Assembly: GCA_030407315.1 (NCBI GenBank)
Contig: JALQPE010000174.1
Location: 1 to 64,000, forward strand
DNA from: Asparagopsis taxiformis
Lineage: Eukaryota > Rhodophyta > Florideophyceae > Bonnemaisoniales > Bonnemaisoniaceae
Direction of reading: 5' to 3'
DNA: 64,000 nucleotides
Position numbers and translations under genes: made by a program
The notes under the pieces: generated by a model
Told to the model about the DNA's origin: nothing
The model's database searches: none
The model's input: the letters and a program-made list of their open reading frames with translations, nothing else
Shown here: one piece after another, positions 23,941 to 35,466 of the stretch
How positions within the stretch are numbered: position 1 is the first letter of the stretch
How the letters are laid out: each line of letters opens with the position of its first letter

Positions 23941-24909
23941 TCAAACACGACATGGATCTCCCACTTCAATCTGGACAGAAACGCCGATCGCTCGATTTCC
24001 GCCTCGGATAACCAACCCGCTGTCAAACGCCATGCGGAACGTTTCATCGCTTCCCGTTGCGACTGAATCTGCAAACGCCACACAGTGGTGCGGTTCCTGA
24101 TCCACTGCATCGATGGAGCGTGCTCTGTAGAAGAGCAGGACAGGACAGGACAATTTCCACACCGATCGTTCGTCCTTCTTGAGTGCAGAATTCCGAGTTT
24201 AGAAATTGACCAGCATCGGCTGCTGTATCACATCTGTACAACCGATGGATGGATGAGACGCGTACCGCCGAGAGATTGCAGCTCTGCCAACGTGGTGATG
24301 ATCTGCTGTGCACACTGAACGCTGGTCCATAACGGGACTGCTTCATAGGCAAAGGGCGGAATGTATTGGGACAGGCCGAGCGAATTGAGTAGGGAGCACG
24401 GGGCGGTGCGCGGTGACTCGGCAGATACCAGTGATGAGTGGTCGAAATGGAGCCAGCCACACACGGGTTTGGCAATGAACGGTCCAGTTGAGTTTGGAAA
24501 TGTGTGGGATGGATGGTTTGTTGTAAATGTCGACAGATGTGAGGAAGCGATAGGAGCAATCGACACGGTGTCGTTGCATCAAGGCTGTAGTGGCCATTGC
24601 TAGAGAACGTGTTGCAATGCGCTTATTTCGGGATTGGCGGATGACGCGGCCGGCTTTGAGGGTGAAGACTTTATTGCGCGGATTGAATGAATGGAATTGA
24701 CGGAAGATGCAGAAGTAGACTATGGTGTCGTTTTGCAGGGTGACGTAGGGGAAACATGTTGGGCTTGTTGAAAGCGCTGTGAGCGATGATGAGGTCCAGT
24801 CGTTTCCGCCGTAGATGGGGGTGCTTATTTTCTGCACGGCCAACTTGTCTGCTGGGCGGTATTGACGTACGATGAAGCGGGACTGGCGATGTTTCAGTGA
24901 CAACAACAT
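23941..24909 (-). pseudogene. second coding-like stretch of the unit (unit 4)
   Basis: Identical by eye to 13321-14289, with the same frame breaks. Confidence 0.35.
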
Positions 24910-25310
24910 TGTTTGTTGTTTGAAGATGAATGTACAGTATGTGTGCGACTAAATTAAGTGTAGTAGGAGGATTAAATTGTTTATGTTTAATGGGCGTCGC
25001 ATGTTGGGGGACAGTACGTCGTGTGGGGCGATAATATATCAGGTATTCGGAGCATAGACAGCAATCGCGTGAGCGCACATGCGTTTGTACTTCACTAGCG
25101 ACAGCTGTCTGAACCAATTGGTTCTTGAGACATAGAGAGCATGACTGCATCATTCGCATGAAAACCAAAATACATCCATGCAAACAAGTGAGTGAGCGAA
25201 CGAACGAACAGTGAATTGGAATCGTACATCATTTGGCGAGGTTTACTATCAATGACAACAACCTGCAACTGAATTAAATTAATCTATGCTTCCGCGCTCT
25301 ACACAGGTAG

Positions 25311-26243
25311 TCAATCCGTGCGCACTATGCACTGCGACAGAGGCAAGTTTGCCATTTTCTGTCGCATACTCGGGCTGAAACGTGAGCACCGATCCAGCCC
25401 TGTGCAGTGCACGAACACAAGTTTATACAATGTGTATTTAGAGCTCCTGCCCGATATACAAGCCGTATAAACAGTATCTTTAGAGAGTGGCTTTGTAATA
25501 AACTGATGACCATTGTGATCTACAGTATTAATGTAGTCTGCCAGCTCCTTCTTTCCCCTGTTTTGGTATCCTTTGTACCAATCAGAGGAACCAACGCGAT
25601 ACGAGTTGGTCACCGGGCGATAAAGATTCAGCCCTGCGCTGAATCTGAACCAAGCGTCGTTGTGCTCCGTGAAGTGAGGAGCAGACGACGTGGCAGTCAT
25701 ATAATACGTTCCGTGCTGTGGAAAAGCAATCGGAATACAGAACTGGCCAGATCCAGCTGGATCAACGTTGCGGCCTCCACTCGGCTTCCACGTAATAGAT
25801 GATCCGTTGTTGTACCATTGCACGGGCACATTAACTTTATACAACGGAACAACAATTTTGTTGTTCCTGGGAGCTTGCCACACACACCGACGTTGTGATG
25901 AAGGCTTGGGTGTCGGTGTGATCGTGGGACGGATCGGATAGTTGGTGAGTGGCACGCGGAAACAGTGGCGACTAATTGGCGCACTCGCACAGATTGCCTT
26001 GACCGCTCTGCGATTGCCTTTTCGGCAATATTTGCACGCTTCCTCGCGGCACGATCTAGACTGCTGTGACATCCACAGCATCGTTTTGCAACTTCCCGAC
26101 TCACGGGAATACCTCGGTGAACATTTCGGCCCATCCGTGCAACACTTCGCAGCCGCATAATTGTCGTCTTCGGCTGACGCGGAAAAAACCAGTATCGAAA
26201 TGACGATAACACCAAGAATGTTGCTGGCGTAGTTGAATCTCAT
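25311..26243 (-). CDS. secreted Cys-rich array protein, copy 4 (310 aa)
   Basis: The translation is identical to the other complete copies. The intergenic part upstream of this copy carries the longer TG tract (two extra bases near 26690-26710), one of the few visible markers separating units. Confidence 0.85.
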   Translation of the reverse strand: MRFNYASNILGVIVISILVFSASAEDDNYAAAKCCTDGPKCSPRYSRESGSCKTMLWMSQQSRSCREEACKYCRKGNRRAVKAICASAPISRHCFRVPLTNYPIRPTITPTPKPSSQRRCVWQAPRNNKIVVPLYKVNVPVQWYNNGSSITWKPSGGRNVDPAGSGQFCIPIAFPQHGTYYMTATSSAPHFTEHNDAWFRFSAGLNLYRPVTNSYRVGSSDWYKGYQNRGKKELADYINTVDHNGHQFITKPLSKDTVYTACISGRSSKYTLYKLVFVHCTGLDRCSRFSPSMRQKMANLPLSQCIVRTD

Positions 26244-27482
26244 GGTGAATTCGTTGGGTCGGGAATGTAGTAGTAAACTTGATCTCTGCGTTGCTTTGTA
26301 TCTCCCAGCCTGCCATTCAGCTTGGATATTTATACGAGCGATCGAGCTGAAGACGACGACTCGGCACGACTCCCAACTCTCCTAACTCGGAGCCAGCGCC
26401 ATCGAATTGAGACTAGTGACACTCAAGGCGCATACATTGCGCTGATCTCTACAATGCAAATTGCGTTGCTGCAATTCCGTTGGCCGAAGCCAATATGAAG
26501 GAATACTGTTTACACCATTTGGGAGTGAGGGAGGGGTCGGATTGCAAATCAGATCAGATCACGGTAGACTATCTGACTGGGCTCTCCTCTCTTCACTACA
26601 TCTGCAGCTGGCTGAGCTGGAGGAAACCCGGCCGCTGCCCCCTGTCATTCTCATAAAAATCTTCAATGCAATACAATACAATGCAATGTGTGTGTGTGTG
26701 TGTGTGTGTGAAAGTAAGTGCTAATGCAAATGCAGACAAGTCTGGAATACACGTTGCGGTGGTTTGTTGTAGCTATTGATACTTGCTAGAAATCTGTAGC
26801 TCTCGCTTCTCGCATGGACAAGTTGCAGTAGGGGGATTGCGACACGTATAGTTTCATATCCAACTCCGTGGTTGCGAGCTCCCACCCGCATGCGACCGCC
26901 CTCAATGCAGAATACCTAGTGCTGCGCATCGGGGCGCGACAGGCGTCGGAACAGGACAAATCCTATTACTTTGTGTTTGACTTCTGCGGAGAGTGGTGTT
27001 TGGATAGACGCACGTTGCAATGGACGGAGAAGTGATTTCATGCTGAAGCGATGGGAGATGGGTGGATTGCGGGATGGACGTCGAGGAGGCAGTATGTTCT
27101 CACAGAGCATGTGGATGCTGGTTACGAGTTAGTTTAGTATGCTATTGTAGCAGAATTTACATCTACACGTATATATAGAGCGAGACACAACTTGTGCATG
27201 CACAAGCCTCGACTCAAGGCAGCGCTCAGGCTGTCGTGAGCACCGACGTCGTTCCATCAAGATGTTGCGGAAAAGTCTGTTGGTCTAACTTGGTACGACC
27301 GTTGGACAGTTTTGCTCCCCAAGCAATAAGCGAATAGGTTAATCAATGATTGCGCGTGCCGTCGGTACGGTCTTGTAAGGTTGGCTCAACCAATAACATC
27401 GAACGTTGAGTTATCTACCCTCCGCCGTGTGGCGTGGCGTCGTAAATTTGCACAGGAAATTTATTTCACATCTTTGCTCCCC

Positions 27483-28451
27483 TCAAACACGACATGGATC
27501 TCCCACTTCAATCTGGACAGAAACGCCGATCGCTCGATTTCCGCCTCGGATAACCAACCCGCTGTCAAACGCCATGCGGAACGTTTCATCGCTTCCCGTT
27601 GCGACTGAATCTGCAAACGCCACACAGTGGTGCGGTTCCTGATCCACTGCATCGATGGAGCGTGCTCTGTAGAAGAGCAGGACAGGACAGGACAATTTCC
27701 ACACCGATCGTTCGTCCTTCTTGAGTGCAGAATTCCGAGTTTAGAAATTGACCAGCATCGGCTGCTGTATCACATCTGTACAACCGATGGATGGATGAGA
27801 CGCGTACCGCCGAGAGATTGCAGCTCTGCCAACGTGGTGATGATCTGCTGTGCACACTGAACGCTGGTCCATAACGGGACTGCTTCATAGGCAAAGGGCG
27901 GAATGTATTGGGACAGGCCGAGCGAATTGAGTAGGGAGCACGGGGCGGTGCGCGGTGACTCGGCAGATACCAGTGATGAGTGGTCGAAATGGAGCCAGCC
28001 ACACACGGGTTTGGCAATGAACGGTCCAGTTGAGTTTGGAAATGTGTGGGATGGATGGTTTGTTGTAAATGTCGACAGATGTGAGGAAGCGATAGGAGCA
28101 ATCGACACGGTGTCGTTGCATCAAGGCTGTAGTGGCCATTGCTAGAGAACGTGTTGCAATGCGCTTATTTCGGGATTGGCGGATGACGCGGCCGGCTTTG
28201 AGGGTGAAGACTTTATTGCGCGGATTGAATGAATGGAATTGACGGAAGATGCAGAAGTAGACTATGGTGTCGTTTTGCAGGGTGACGTAGGGGAAACATG
28301 TTGGGCTTGTTGAAAGCGCTGTGAGCGATGATGAGGTCCAGTCGTTTCCGCCGTAGATGGGGGTGCTTATTTTCTGCACGGCCAACTTGTCTGCTGGGCG
28401 GTATTGACGTACGATGAAGCGGGACTGGCGATGTTTCAGTGACAACAACAT
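27483..28451 (-). pseudogene. second coding-like stretch of the unit (unit 5)
   Basis: Identical by eye to 13321-14289, with the same frame breaks. Confidence 0.35.
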
Positions 28452-28852
28452 TGTTTGTTGTTTGAAGATGAATGTACAGTATGTGTGCGACTAAATTAAG
28501 TGTAGTAGGAGGATTAAATTGTTTATGTTTAATGGGCGTCGCATGTTGGGGGACAGTACGTCGTGTGGGGCGATAATATATCAGGTATTCGGAGCATAGA
28601 CAGCAATCGCGTGAGCGCACATGCGTTTGTACTTCACTAGCGACAGCTGTCTGAACCAATTGGTTCTTGAGACATAGAGAGCATGACTGCATCATTCGCA
28701 TGAAAACCAAAATACATCCATGCAAACAAGTGAGTGAGCGAACGAACGAACAGTGAATTGGAATCGTACATCATTTGGCGAGGTTTACTATCAATGACAA
28801 CAACCTGCAACTGAATTAAATTAATCTATGCTTCCGCGCTCTACACAGGTAG

Positions 28853-29785
28853 TCAATCCGTGCGCACTATGCACTGCGACAGAGGCAAGTTTGCCATTTT
28901 CTGTCGCATACTCGGGCTGAAACGTGAGCACCGATCCAGCCCTGTGCAGTGCACGAACACAAGTTTATACAATGTGTATTTAGAGCTCCTGCCCGATATA
29001 CAAGCCGTATAAACAGTATCTTTAGAGAGTGGCTTTGTAATAAACTGATGACCATTGTGATCTACAGTATTAATGTAGTCTGCCAGCTCCTTCTTTCCCC
29101 TGTTTTGGTATCCTTTGTACCAATCAGAGGAACCAACGCGATACGAGTTGGTCACCGGGCGATAAAGATTCAGCCCTGCGCTGAATCTGAACCAAGCGTC
29201 GTTGTGCTCCGTGAAGTGAGGAGCAGACGACGTGGCAGTCATATAATACGTTCCGTGCTGTGGAAAAGCAATCGGAATACAGAACTGGCCAGATCCAGCT
29301 GGATCAACGTTGCGGCCTCCACTCGGCTTCCACGTAATAGATGATCCGTTGTTGTACCATTGCACGGGCACATTAACTTTATACAACGGAACAACAATTT
29401 TGTTGTTCCTGGGAGCTTGCCACACACACCGACGTTGTGATGAAGGCTTGGGTGTCGGTGTGATCGTGGGACGGATCGGATAGTTGGTGAGTGGCACGCG
29501 GAAACAGTGGCGACTAATTGGCGCACTCGCACAGATTGCCTTGACCGCTCTGCGATTGCCTTTTCGGCAATATTTGCACGCTTCCTCGCGGCACGATCTA
29601 GACTGCTGTGACATCCACAGCATCGTTTTGCAACTTCCCGACTCACGGGAATACCTCGGTGAACATTTCGGCCCATCCGTGCAACACTTCGCAGCCGCAT
29701 AATTGTCGTCTTCGGCTGACGCGGAAAAAACCAGTATCGAAATGACGATAACACCAAGAATGTTGCTGGCGTAGTTGAATCTCAT
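28853..29785 (-). CDS. secreted Cys-rich array protein, copy 5 (310 aa)
   Basis: The rightmost complete copy, identical in translation to the others. Its promoter-proximal region is intact, but about 640 bases upstream of the start the unit is split by the 1,382-bp insertion, so any distal control element would be displaced in this copy only. Confidence 0.85.
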   Translation of the reverse strand: MRFNYASNILGVIVISILVFSASAEDDNYAAAKCCTDGPKCSPRYSRESGSCKTMLWMSQQSRSCREEACKYCRKGNRRAVKAICASAPISRHCFRVPLTNYPIRPTITPTPKPSSQRRCVWQAPRNNKIVVPLYKVNVPVQWYNNGSSITWKPSGGRNVDPAGSGQFCIPIAFPQHGTYYMTATSSAPHFTEHNDAWFRFSAGLNLYRPVTNSYRVGSSDWYKGYQNRGKKELADYINTVDHNGHQFITKPLSKDTVYTACISGRSSKYTLYKLVFVHCTGLDRCSRFSPSMRQKMANLPLSQCIVRTD

Positions 29786-30422
29786 GGTGAATTCGTTGGG
29801 TCGGGAATGTAGTAGTAAACTTGATCTCTGCGTTGCTTTGTATCTCCCAGCCTGCCATTCAGCTTGGATATTTATACGAGCGATCGAGCTGAAGACGACG
29901 ACTCGGCACGACTCCCAACTCTCCTAACTCGGAGCCAGCGCCATCGAATTGAGACTAGTGACACTCAAGGCGCATACATTGCGCTGATCTCTACAATGCA
30001 AATTGCGTTGCTGCAATTCCGTTGGCCGAAGCCAATATGAAGGAATACTGTTTACACCATTTGGGAGTGAGGGAGGGGTCGGATTGCAAATCAGATCAGA
30101 TCACGGTAGACTATCTGACTGGGCTCTCCTCTCTTCACTACATCTGCAGCTGGCTGAGCTGGAGGAAACCCGGCCGCTGCCCCCTGTCATTCTCATAAAA
30201 ATCTTCAATGCAATACAATACAATGCAATGTGTGTGTGTGTGTGTGTGTGAAAGTAAGTGCTAATGCAAATGCAGACAAGTCTGGAATACACGTTGCGGT
30301 GGTTTGTTGTAGCTATTGATACTTGCTAGAAATCTGTAGCTCTCGCTTCTCGCATGGACAAGTTGCAGTAGGGGGATTGCGACACGTATAGTTTCATATC
30401 CAACTCCGTGGTTGCGAGCTCC

Positions 30423-31804
30423 TGTAGTGCAATGGCTTGGTCGATTCGACAACGGGCAGCCTTGGCTGTAAGCCGAATCGGCGAGCCACCGCGAGGTGTT
30501 CGAGCCCTCCTGTCTCGGTAGTCAGGCTCGAGTTGAGTGTGGTAGAGCAAAGGCGAATCGCCTGCCTTAGTGTGGGTTGTAAGGCCACACAGACGATCCG
30601 TCTAGAATCCTGTGGTCACATGGTGAGTCATGGTGGTGCACCGAAAGGATGGTGGTTCACCAACCCTAATAGGGAAGAAGGGAGGACACCAGGCACAAAA
30701 GGGATGAGTGCCCTGTATAAGAAGCAAAAAGGGAAGAAGAAGGGGGAGCCCTATAGGATAGGGCGGGCGCTGGTACAGCGATGCATACAGCGATACGCTG
30801 GTACAGCGGGAGAGGGGCAGTGGCTCAAGAGCCGGGCACCAGGCACCCGAAGATACCTGATCGAAGGGCACGCGCACCACCGGTGACGCGTGGTATCAGG
30901 GAAAGGGAAGCTGATCCAGCAGAATAACCAGTCAAAGACTGAATCAGAGAGTGACCAGGGTCGGCGCGGTCCGCGCTATAGCCAAAGACGAAGCAGGCTT
31001 CTATGAGACTGCAAAACGATATTTGGGAGCACATCAATAACCAAGTCCGATTGGTCGGCGGGGGGGTTTGCTGAACCAGCACGACGGCCAGGACAGAAAG
31101 CTGATACAGCGGGGAATGGGTTCCAGAAGCAGGCCAGACACTATAGCCAAAGTCGAAGCAGGCTGTAATGAGACTGCGAAACGCAAGTTGGGAGTGGCTC
31201 GCAACCATACCTCCGGGTGGGCACCAGGCGGCCGAAGACACCTCATTGAGGGGCACGCGCACCACCGGTGACGCGTGGTAGGGGCAATGCTGATACAGCG
31301 TCCCGACATTGAGAAGCTGAATCAGCGAAAAGGGACACCGGAAGAGTGCCAAGCACCATAGCCAAGGGAGAAGCACACTGAATCAGTAGGCAAAACGCAC
31401 CCTGGGGGTAGATTGGACACCGAGCTTCCGGCTGGCTTTTACAATCAAAGGACATGGCGATTCGCCTCTAGTTAAATAATAAATTACATGTGGCTTGTAA
31501 CCCTAAATGTCCTTGTGGTTGGTGTCCAATAGCTAGGCTAAATACTGATACAGTGGGGTGGTCGAAAAACCCTAAGTGACGGGTGCGCCGGCGGCGCTGG
31601 CACACTGTAAATACAGTGTAAACTGTTAGGTGTAGTGTACAATTCAGTGTATCACTGGTGTCACGTGCCACGTGTTCAGTGATTGCAGTGCTGTTAGAAT
31701 AGATAGTCCAAAATAGGTGAGAATTAAAAGAATTGGGTAAAGTGCCCAAAATTGGAGGTGAAACACCTAGCTGTAAGCGCTTCGCCAAGTGGCATTGCAC
31801 TACA
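30423..31804. mobile_element. 1,382-bp non-autonomous insertion with 5-bp target duplication
   Basis: The element begins TGTAGTGCAATG and ends CATTGCACTACA, a perfect 12-bp terminal inverted repeat with looser extension inward. It is flanked by the direct repeat GCTCC (30418-30422 and 31805-31809). The uninterrupted sequence (one GCTCC followed by CACCCG) is present in every other unit, which proves the insertion site. Inside are degenerate tandem motifs (TGATACAGC, GCCAAAG(A/T)CGAAGCAGGC) and a direct repeat ending GGTGACGCGTGGTA (about 30850-30892 and 31234-31281). No transposase or reverse transcriptase is encoded. TG...CA ends with a 5-bp duplication fit an LTR-retroelement relative (TRIM-like) or an unclassified DNA transposon. 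Confidence 0.85.
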
Positions 31805-32116
31805 GCTCCCACCCGCATGCGACCGCCCTCAATGCAGAATACCTAGTGCTGCGCATCGGGGCGCGACAGGCGTCGGAACAGGACAAATCCTATTACTTTG
31901 TGTTTGACTTCTGCGGAGAGTGGTGTTTGGATAGACGCACGTTGCAATGGACGGAGAAGTGATTTCATGCTGAAGCGATGGGAGATGGGTGGATTGCGGG
32001 ATGGACGTCGAGGAGGCAGTATGTTCTCACAGAGCATGTGGATGCTGGTTACGAGTTAGTTTAGTATGCTATTGTAGCAGAATTTACATCTACACGTACA
32101 TATGGAGCGAGACACC

Positions 32117-32380
32117 AGTGTAGGTGGCACAGGTAGAACAGTGTACCAACGCAGTGTGAAACTACCAACGGTAAGGAGGCGTGCACAAGCCTTGAATTGA
32201 TTATGAATTGGTTCAACACATCAAGTTGAACACGTCTTCCATAATCGCGGACAGGAGCTCACGTTATCCGCTGTATTAAATGCGACTGGGTTGGTGAGCA
32301 AAATTGAATTCAAAGTCTCAAGACTGCATGACAATCTCATCAAGCGCTCGTCCGTCTTCTGGTACGACGATTAGTTGAAC
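32117..32380. other. right edge of the array
   Basis: Array homology fades here. A short match (TGCACAAGCCT) to unit sequence at about 32171 suggests the boundary is a region of older, diverged homology and not a clean breakpoint. Confidence 0.4.
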
Positions 32381-32569
32381 ATGCGTTGTGATGCCGTCCC
32401 TAAAGTAGTGTTGTGGGCCTTCGTATGCTACTTGGCATTCGGATGCAGTACCCGGATCGTAGGGGGCATGTGTTCATCAACCAAACAGGATACAGTTGTT
32501 ACTTCTCTAGACGCAGTCACGAGACTTTCACGCTGCACAATCTCTTCCTGTTCTCTGCACTGTGATTAA
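32381..32569 (+). CDS. possible small secreted Cys-rich peptide (62 aa)
   Basis: The ATG at 32381 starts a signal-peptide-like sequence (MRCDAVPKVVLWAFVCYLAF) followed by a short region with five further cysteines. The frame stops at 32567-32569 but is then open again to 32803 with more cysteines, so a missed intron or a nonsense change in a longer Cys-rich protein is possible. No homolog is recognised and no sequence similarity to the array protein is apparent. The call rests only on the signal peptide and cysteine content. Confidence 0.3.
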   Translation: MRCDAVPKVVLWAFVCYLAFGCSTRIVGGMCSSTKQDTVVTSLDAVTRLSRCTISSCSLHCD

Positions 32570-32891
32570 ACTATGCAGGAGTTTTTGCGGGGAACAGATT
32601 CCAGCTCGACGCAATGTGTCAATTTGATGGCGAACGATCAGCTTCACGAGCACGAGAACGCAGTTGATTCCCCGGGATGTTTAACGATACCGTGGCAGAC
32701 AAACGCCACGTGTGCGCCATCATATTTCATTTGTCGGCACATTGTGATATGTTCTCACTGGCCAAGTCTCCTGCATACGATAGCACAGTCCACCGACGCT
32801 TGACTGAGGAGATGTTGGTCCCAGGCAAGTTGCTTGACGCCTGTAGATCAAACCCACACCGATCTCACGGCGAGCCATGCGAGTCGGAGTA

Positions 32892-33470
32892 CTAACTTGT
32901 CCCAACTTGTGTGTACGACGATTTCGTCAGCTTGCGACAACCAACGAGCAGAGGAGTTGAATTGAGAAAATTGTAGGGCATATTCGAGCGATACTCGAGC
33001 CCCCACTGGGCCAGCACTGGTACCCCTGACCGCATGCGGTCCCCAAGAGCACCTGGAATAGTTGGCGCATAATCGTACCGCACGCGTACAACATCGCGCC
33101 ATTGGCCTGGCCAGGTTGGACATTGGTAGCTGTGCGATGTGATGAAATCGCCTCGGAGTCCAGCCTCAACGTGTGCAGGGGTAGGTTGGTCGTTCCAGCC
33201 GCCGCGCTCGCTAGAGCCGCTCCCCGAAAAGCGCAAGGAGGCGACTTCATTTTCAGAGTGAGGCGCTTCTGCATCCAATACCAACACAGAAAGATTGGAT
33301 TCGGCACTGTTCTCACACATCATCGCTTTCCATGGATGCTGTCGCGCAACGTGCTCGCCGGGCGTTGATGGCTGCAAACGTCACACAGCGATCCATCTTG
33401 CCGAATGGCGTGCTCTGCAACAGCAGACCGCGCGCCGCGTGCATTACAGTGCGTAAATGACGGACAAATC
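32892..33470 (-). pseudogene. diverged relative of part of the array unit
   Basis: At 33380-33460 the DNA resembles the unit at about 13445-13525: both contain CTGCAAACG(C/T)CACACAG and a GCGTGCTCTG...AG segment in the same order, and the minus-strand translations share LC(G/D)VC and end in GKR followed by a stop. Downstream the minus frame stays open for 161 codons (33377-32892, with PTWPGQWRDVVRVRYDYAP) without recognised homology. This looks like an old, decayed copy of the second coding-like stretch of the unit. Confidence 0.35.
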
Positions 33471-34285
33471 AGCACATATTGCTTACTGTACAGAGTTTGT
33501 CAAAGTCGTATCACAGACTGTGGAGCACCATGAAGACGACTAGGACTAGATATGTGTGACTGAAAGCATACGCCTTCTACACGCACGCATGCAACAACAA
33601 TCGTGATGAAAGAGCGGCGTGTCGACTGGATATTCACACTACGCATCTGTTGGCCGTTATGTTTCACGCTCATCCTCACCCCAGCGGACCAAACTGTCCG
33701 ACTGTAACTTATTTTGTGCATACCGGCGCTCGCCGATCGGTGTTTTCCGCCAATCGTTCCGCTCACTGTGACGTGCGCCGATGGATATGTGCGAGTGTTG
33801 CCTGTAACGCGCTTTGTCTTCGCTCATTGCGCGACGTGAACTATGTTACACCGCTGCTGTATTCGTGGTTGCTTGTTTGGTGTGTTTCTGTCGATAGAGC
33901 GGAAACGACCAACAGACATGTGTCGTAATGATGAGGGCGATTGCGTGGCATCTACCATTGGTAAACGTAGAGTATTATAGCTCGCATGTGATGTGATGTG
34001 GTGTGACAAGTTTTGCACCTCCAGTAGCTGTAGCTCCTTTCATGACGTAACATATGAGATATGTGCGAGCAGCGCGGCGAGAATTAGACATGGCTACATA
34101 GCATACAAGCGCAATGTGATGGTATGGCAACCAATATGTACAAGTTTGAAAGAGATTTGAAAGCAAAGTACACCCAGCTACACAACTCGAGCAACAGATA
34201 CTGAAATTGGCAGCGTATACAAACAAAATACTATTTACAACGCACAGCAGTGCCCAAACCAACTCGGTTGCGTACGCAAACATTG
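33471..34285. other. region with no recognised gene
   Basis: Short ORFs only. It lies between the array flank and the 3' end of the copine-like gene. No repeats or RNA features were recognised. Confidence 0.35.
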
Positions 34286-35466
34286 TCAACTTCCAGTAGA
34301 ATCGGCGTCCGAATCGTTGCCCATTCGATTGAGACGAGACCCCATGTAACTGACACCTCTCGGCAGCATGGGCGGATTTTCCTGTTCGCCAATCCATTCC
34401 ACTCTTGTCCTACCATACGCGTCACGCTCGAGATAGTCGTCGCCTTCATTCTGCTCGCCGGGCAATCCCCATACGAATCCCTTGGCGCGCAGACAGAACA
34501 CGGACGAAACGCCGCCGCGACGCGTCGTGAGGCCAATTTTGGCCATATCCAACGACACTAGCGCTTGCTTGAGGTTGGATCCTTGCACGGGCACCATGTA
34601 CAGCATGCCGCCAGGTCGCGCGTATTTGAATGCGCTTGCAGATGTTTGCACAAAGCCAAGCGGTACATGCGGGCCGTTGGGATTGTAGTGGAAGATTTCA
34701 AATCGTAGCCCGCGGTTCTCGTCCATGCCGTACAGATGCTCGGCGCGGATAGATGCGCCTTCGAACATCACGTCTTGACTTCTCTGCGCGTACGGGTCGA
34801 GAATTTCGGAGCGATAGACGGGCGTCCAGTCCTCGTCATTGATGCCGTTTAAAATGGCGCGGTAGATGACCTGTTGCATTGGATGGATGGCGATGTGAGC
34901 GCGCGAATGTGAGCTGTACAATTGGATAGACTGTGCGTTCAACTTACATAGAAAGCCTTCTTTGCACGTTTGGGAGCGCCGGGTCCCCACGCATTGGAAT
35001 TGAAGGAAAAGCCAAACTGGATGGAGAACATGTGTTTCACATCTGGTACGTCGACTTTCTCGCCGCAGATGATGAGTCTGCCGCGACGACCGTCGTTCTT
35101 CCCAGACTTATTACGGAGGACGCGCTCGATGACACCGTCCTTCTTGCTGAGAATGCGGTCGAGTGTAAAGTCTGCGCGGCCGAGAAAGGCGTTTTTTCTG
35201 AGCTCGTCACTGCGCGAGGTCTTGGAATAGAGCACGACACGATAGTCGACATCGGCGGCGGTGATGCGGTCGAAAAAGGGGATTTCAAAGCTTTGCACAA
35301 ATGCGGGGTCGTTGTCAGACCAGACGATTTCGGTGCGCGAGAGCTCCTCCCAGGCTGCGTTGGCGCCGCGTCCCAAGCGCATGAGCACGGCAAAGGGATC
35401 GATGCGTCGGCCGCGCAAGGAGAGGGCGGCGATTTTTAGCTCGACGTAGCTGCGGGCGGTCGTCAT
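34286..35466 (-). CDS. copine-like protein with two C2 domains, two exons (367 aa)
   Basis: Exon 1 is 35466-34948 (173 codons) and exon 2 is 34870-34286. The 77-nt intron has GTAAGT and GCAACAG borders and restores one frame. Residues 5-100 match copine C2A (SYVELKIAALSLRGRRIDPF, then ELSRTEIVW and FVQSFEIPFF). Residues about 174-280 match C2B (VIYRAIL, W(T)PVYRSEIL, LRFEIFHYN). Copines are calcium-dependent phospholipid-binding proteins that bring partners to membranes. They normally have a C-terminal vWA domain and total about 540-590 residues. Here the protein ends about 90 residues after C2B, with no vWA. The second aspartate cluster of C2A loop 3 also looks degenerate (LYSKTSRSDEL), so calcium binding may be weak. 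The chosen ATG is at the domain start; an ATG at 35637 would add 57 residues. Confidence 0.8.

Larger units (their letters stand above)
11821..32116. repeat. head-to-tail array of a 3,540-bp unit
   Basis: Measured at the truncation point of the first copy, the units are 11821-15362 (3,542 bp), 15363-18902, 18903-22442, 22443-25982 (3,540 bp each), 25983-29524 (3,542 bp), and a final partial unit from 29525 to about 32116 interrupted by an inserted element at 30423-31804. Apart from the length of a TG microsatellite (two extra bases in the first and fifth units), I saw no difference between complete units. Homology on the right fades at about 32100-32116, where the final copy has substitutions. 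Near-identity means very recent expansion, ongoing homogenisation, or an assembly effect. Confidence 0.95.

Noticed and set aside
30437..31455. Overlapping ORFs of 60-183 codons inside the 1,382-bp insertion
   Set aside because: They follow the internal tandem repeats on both strands and show no transposase, integrase or reverse transcriptase motifs.
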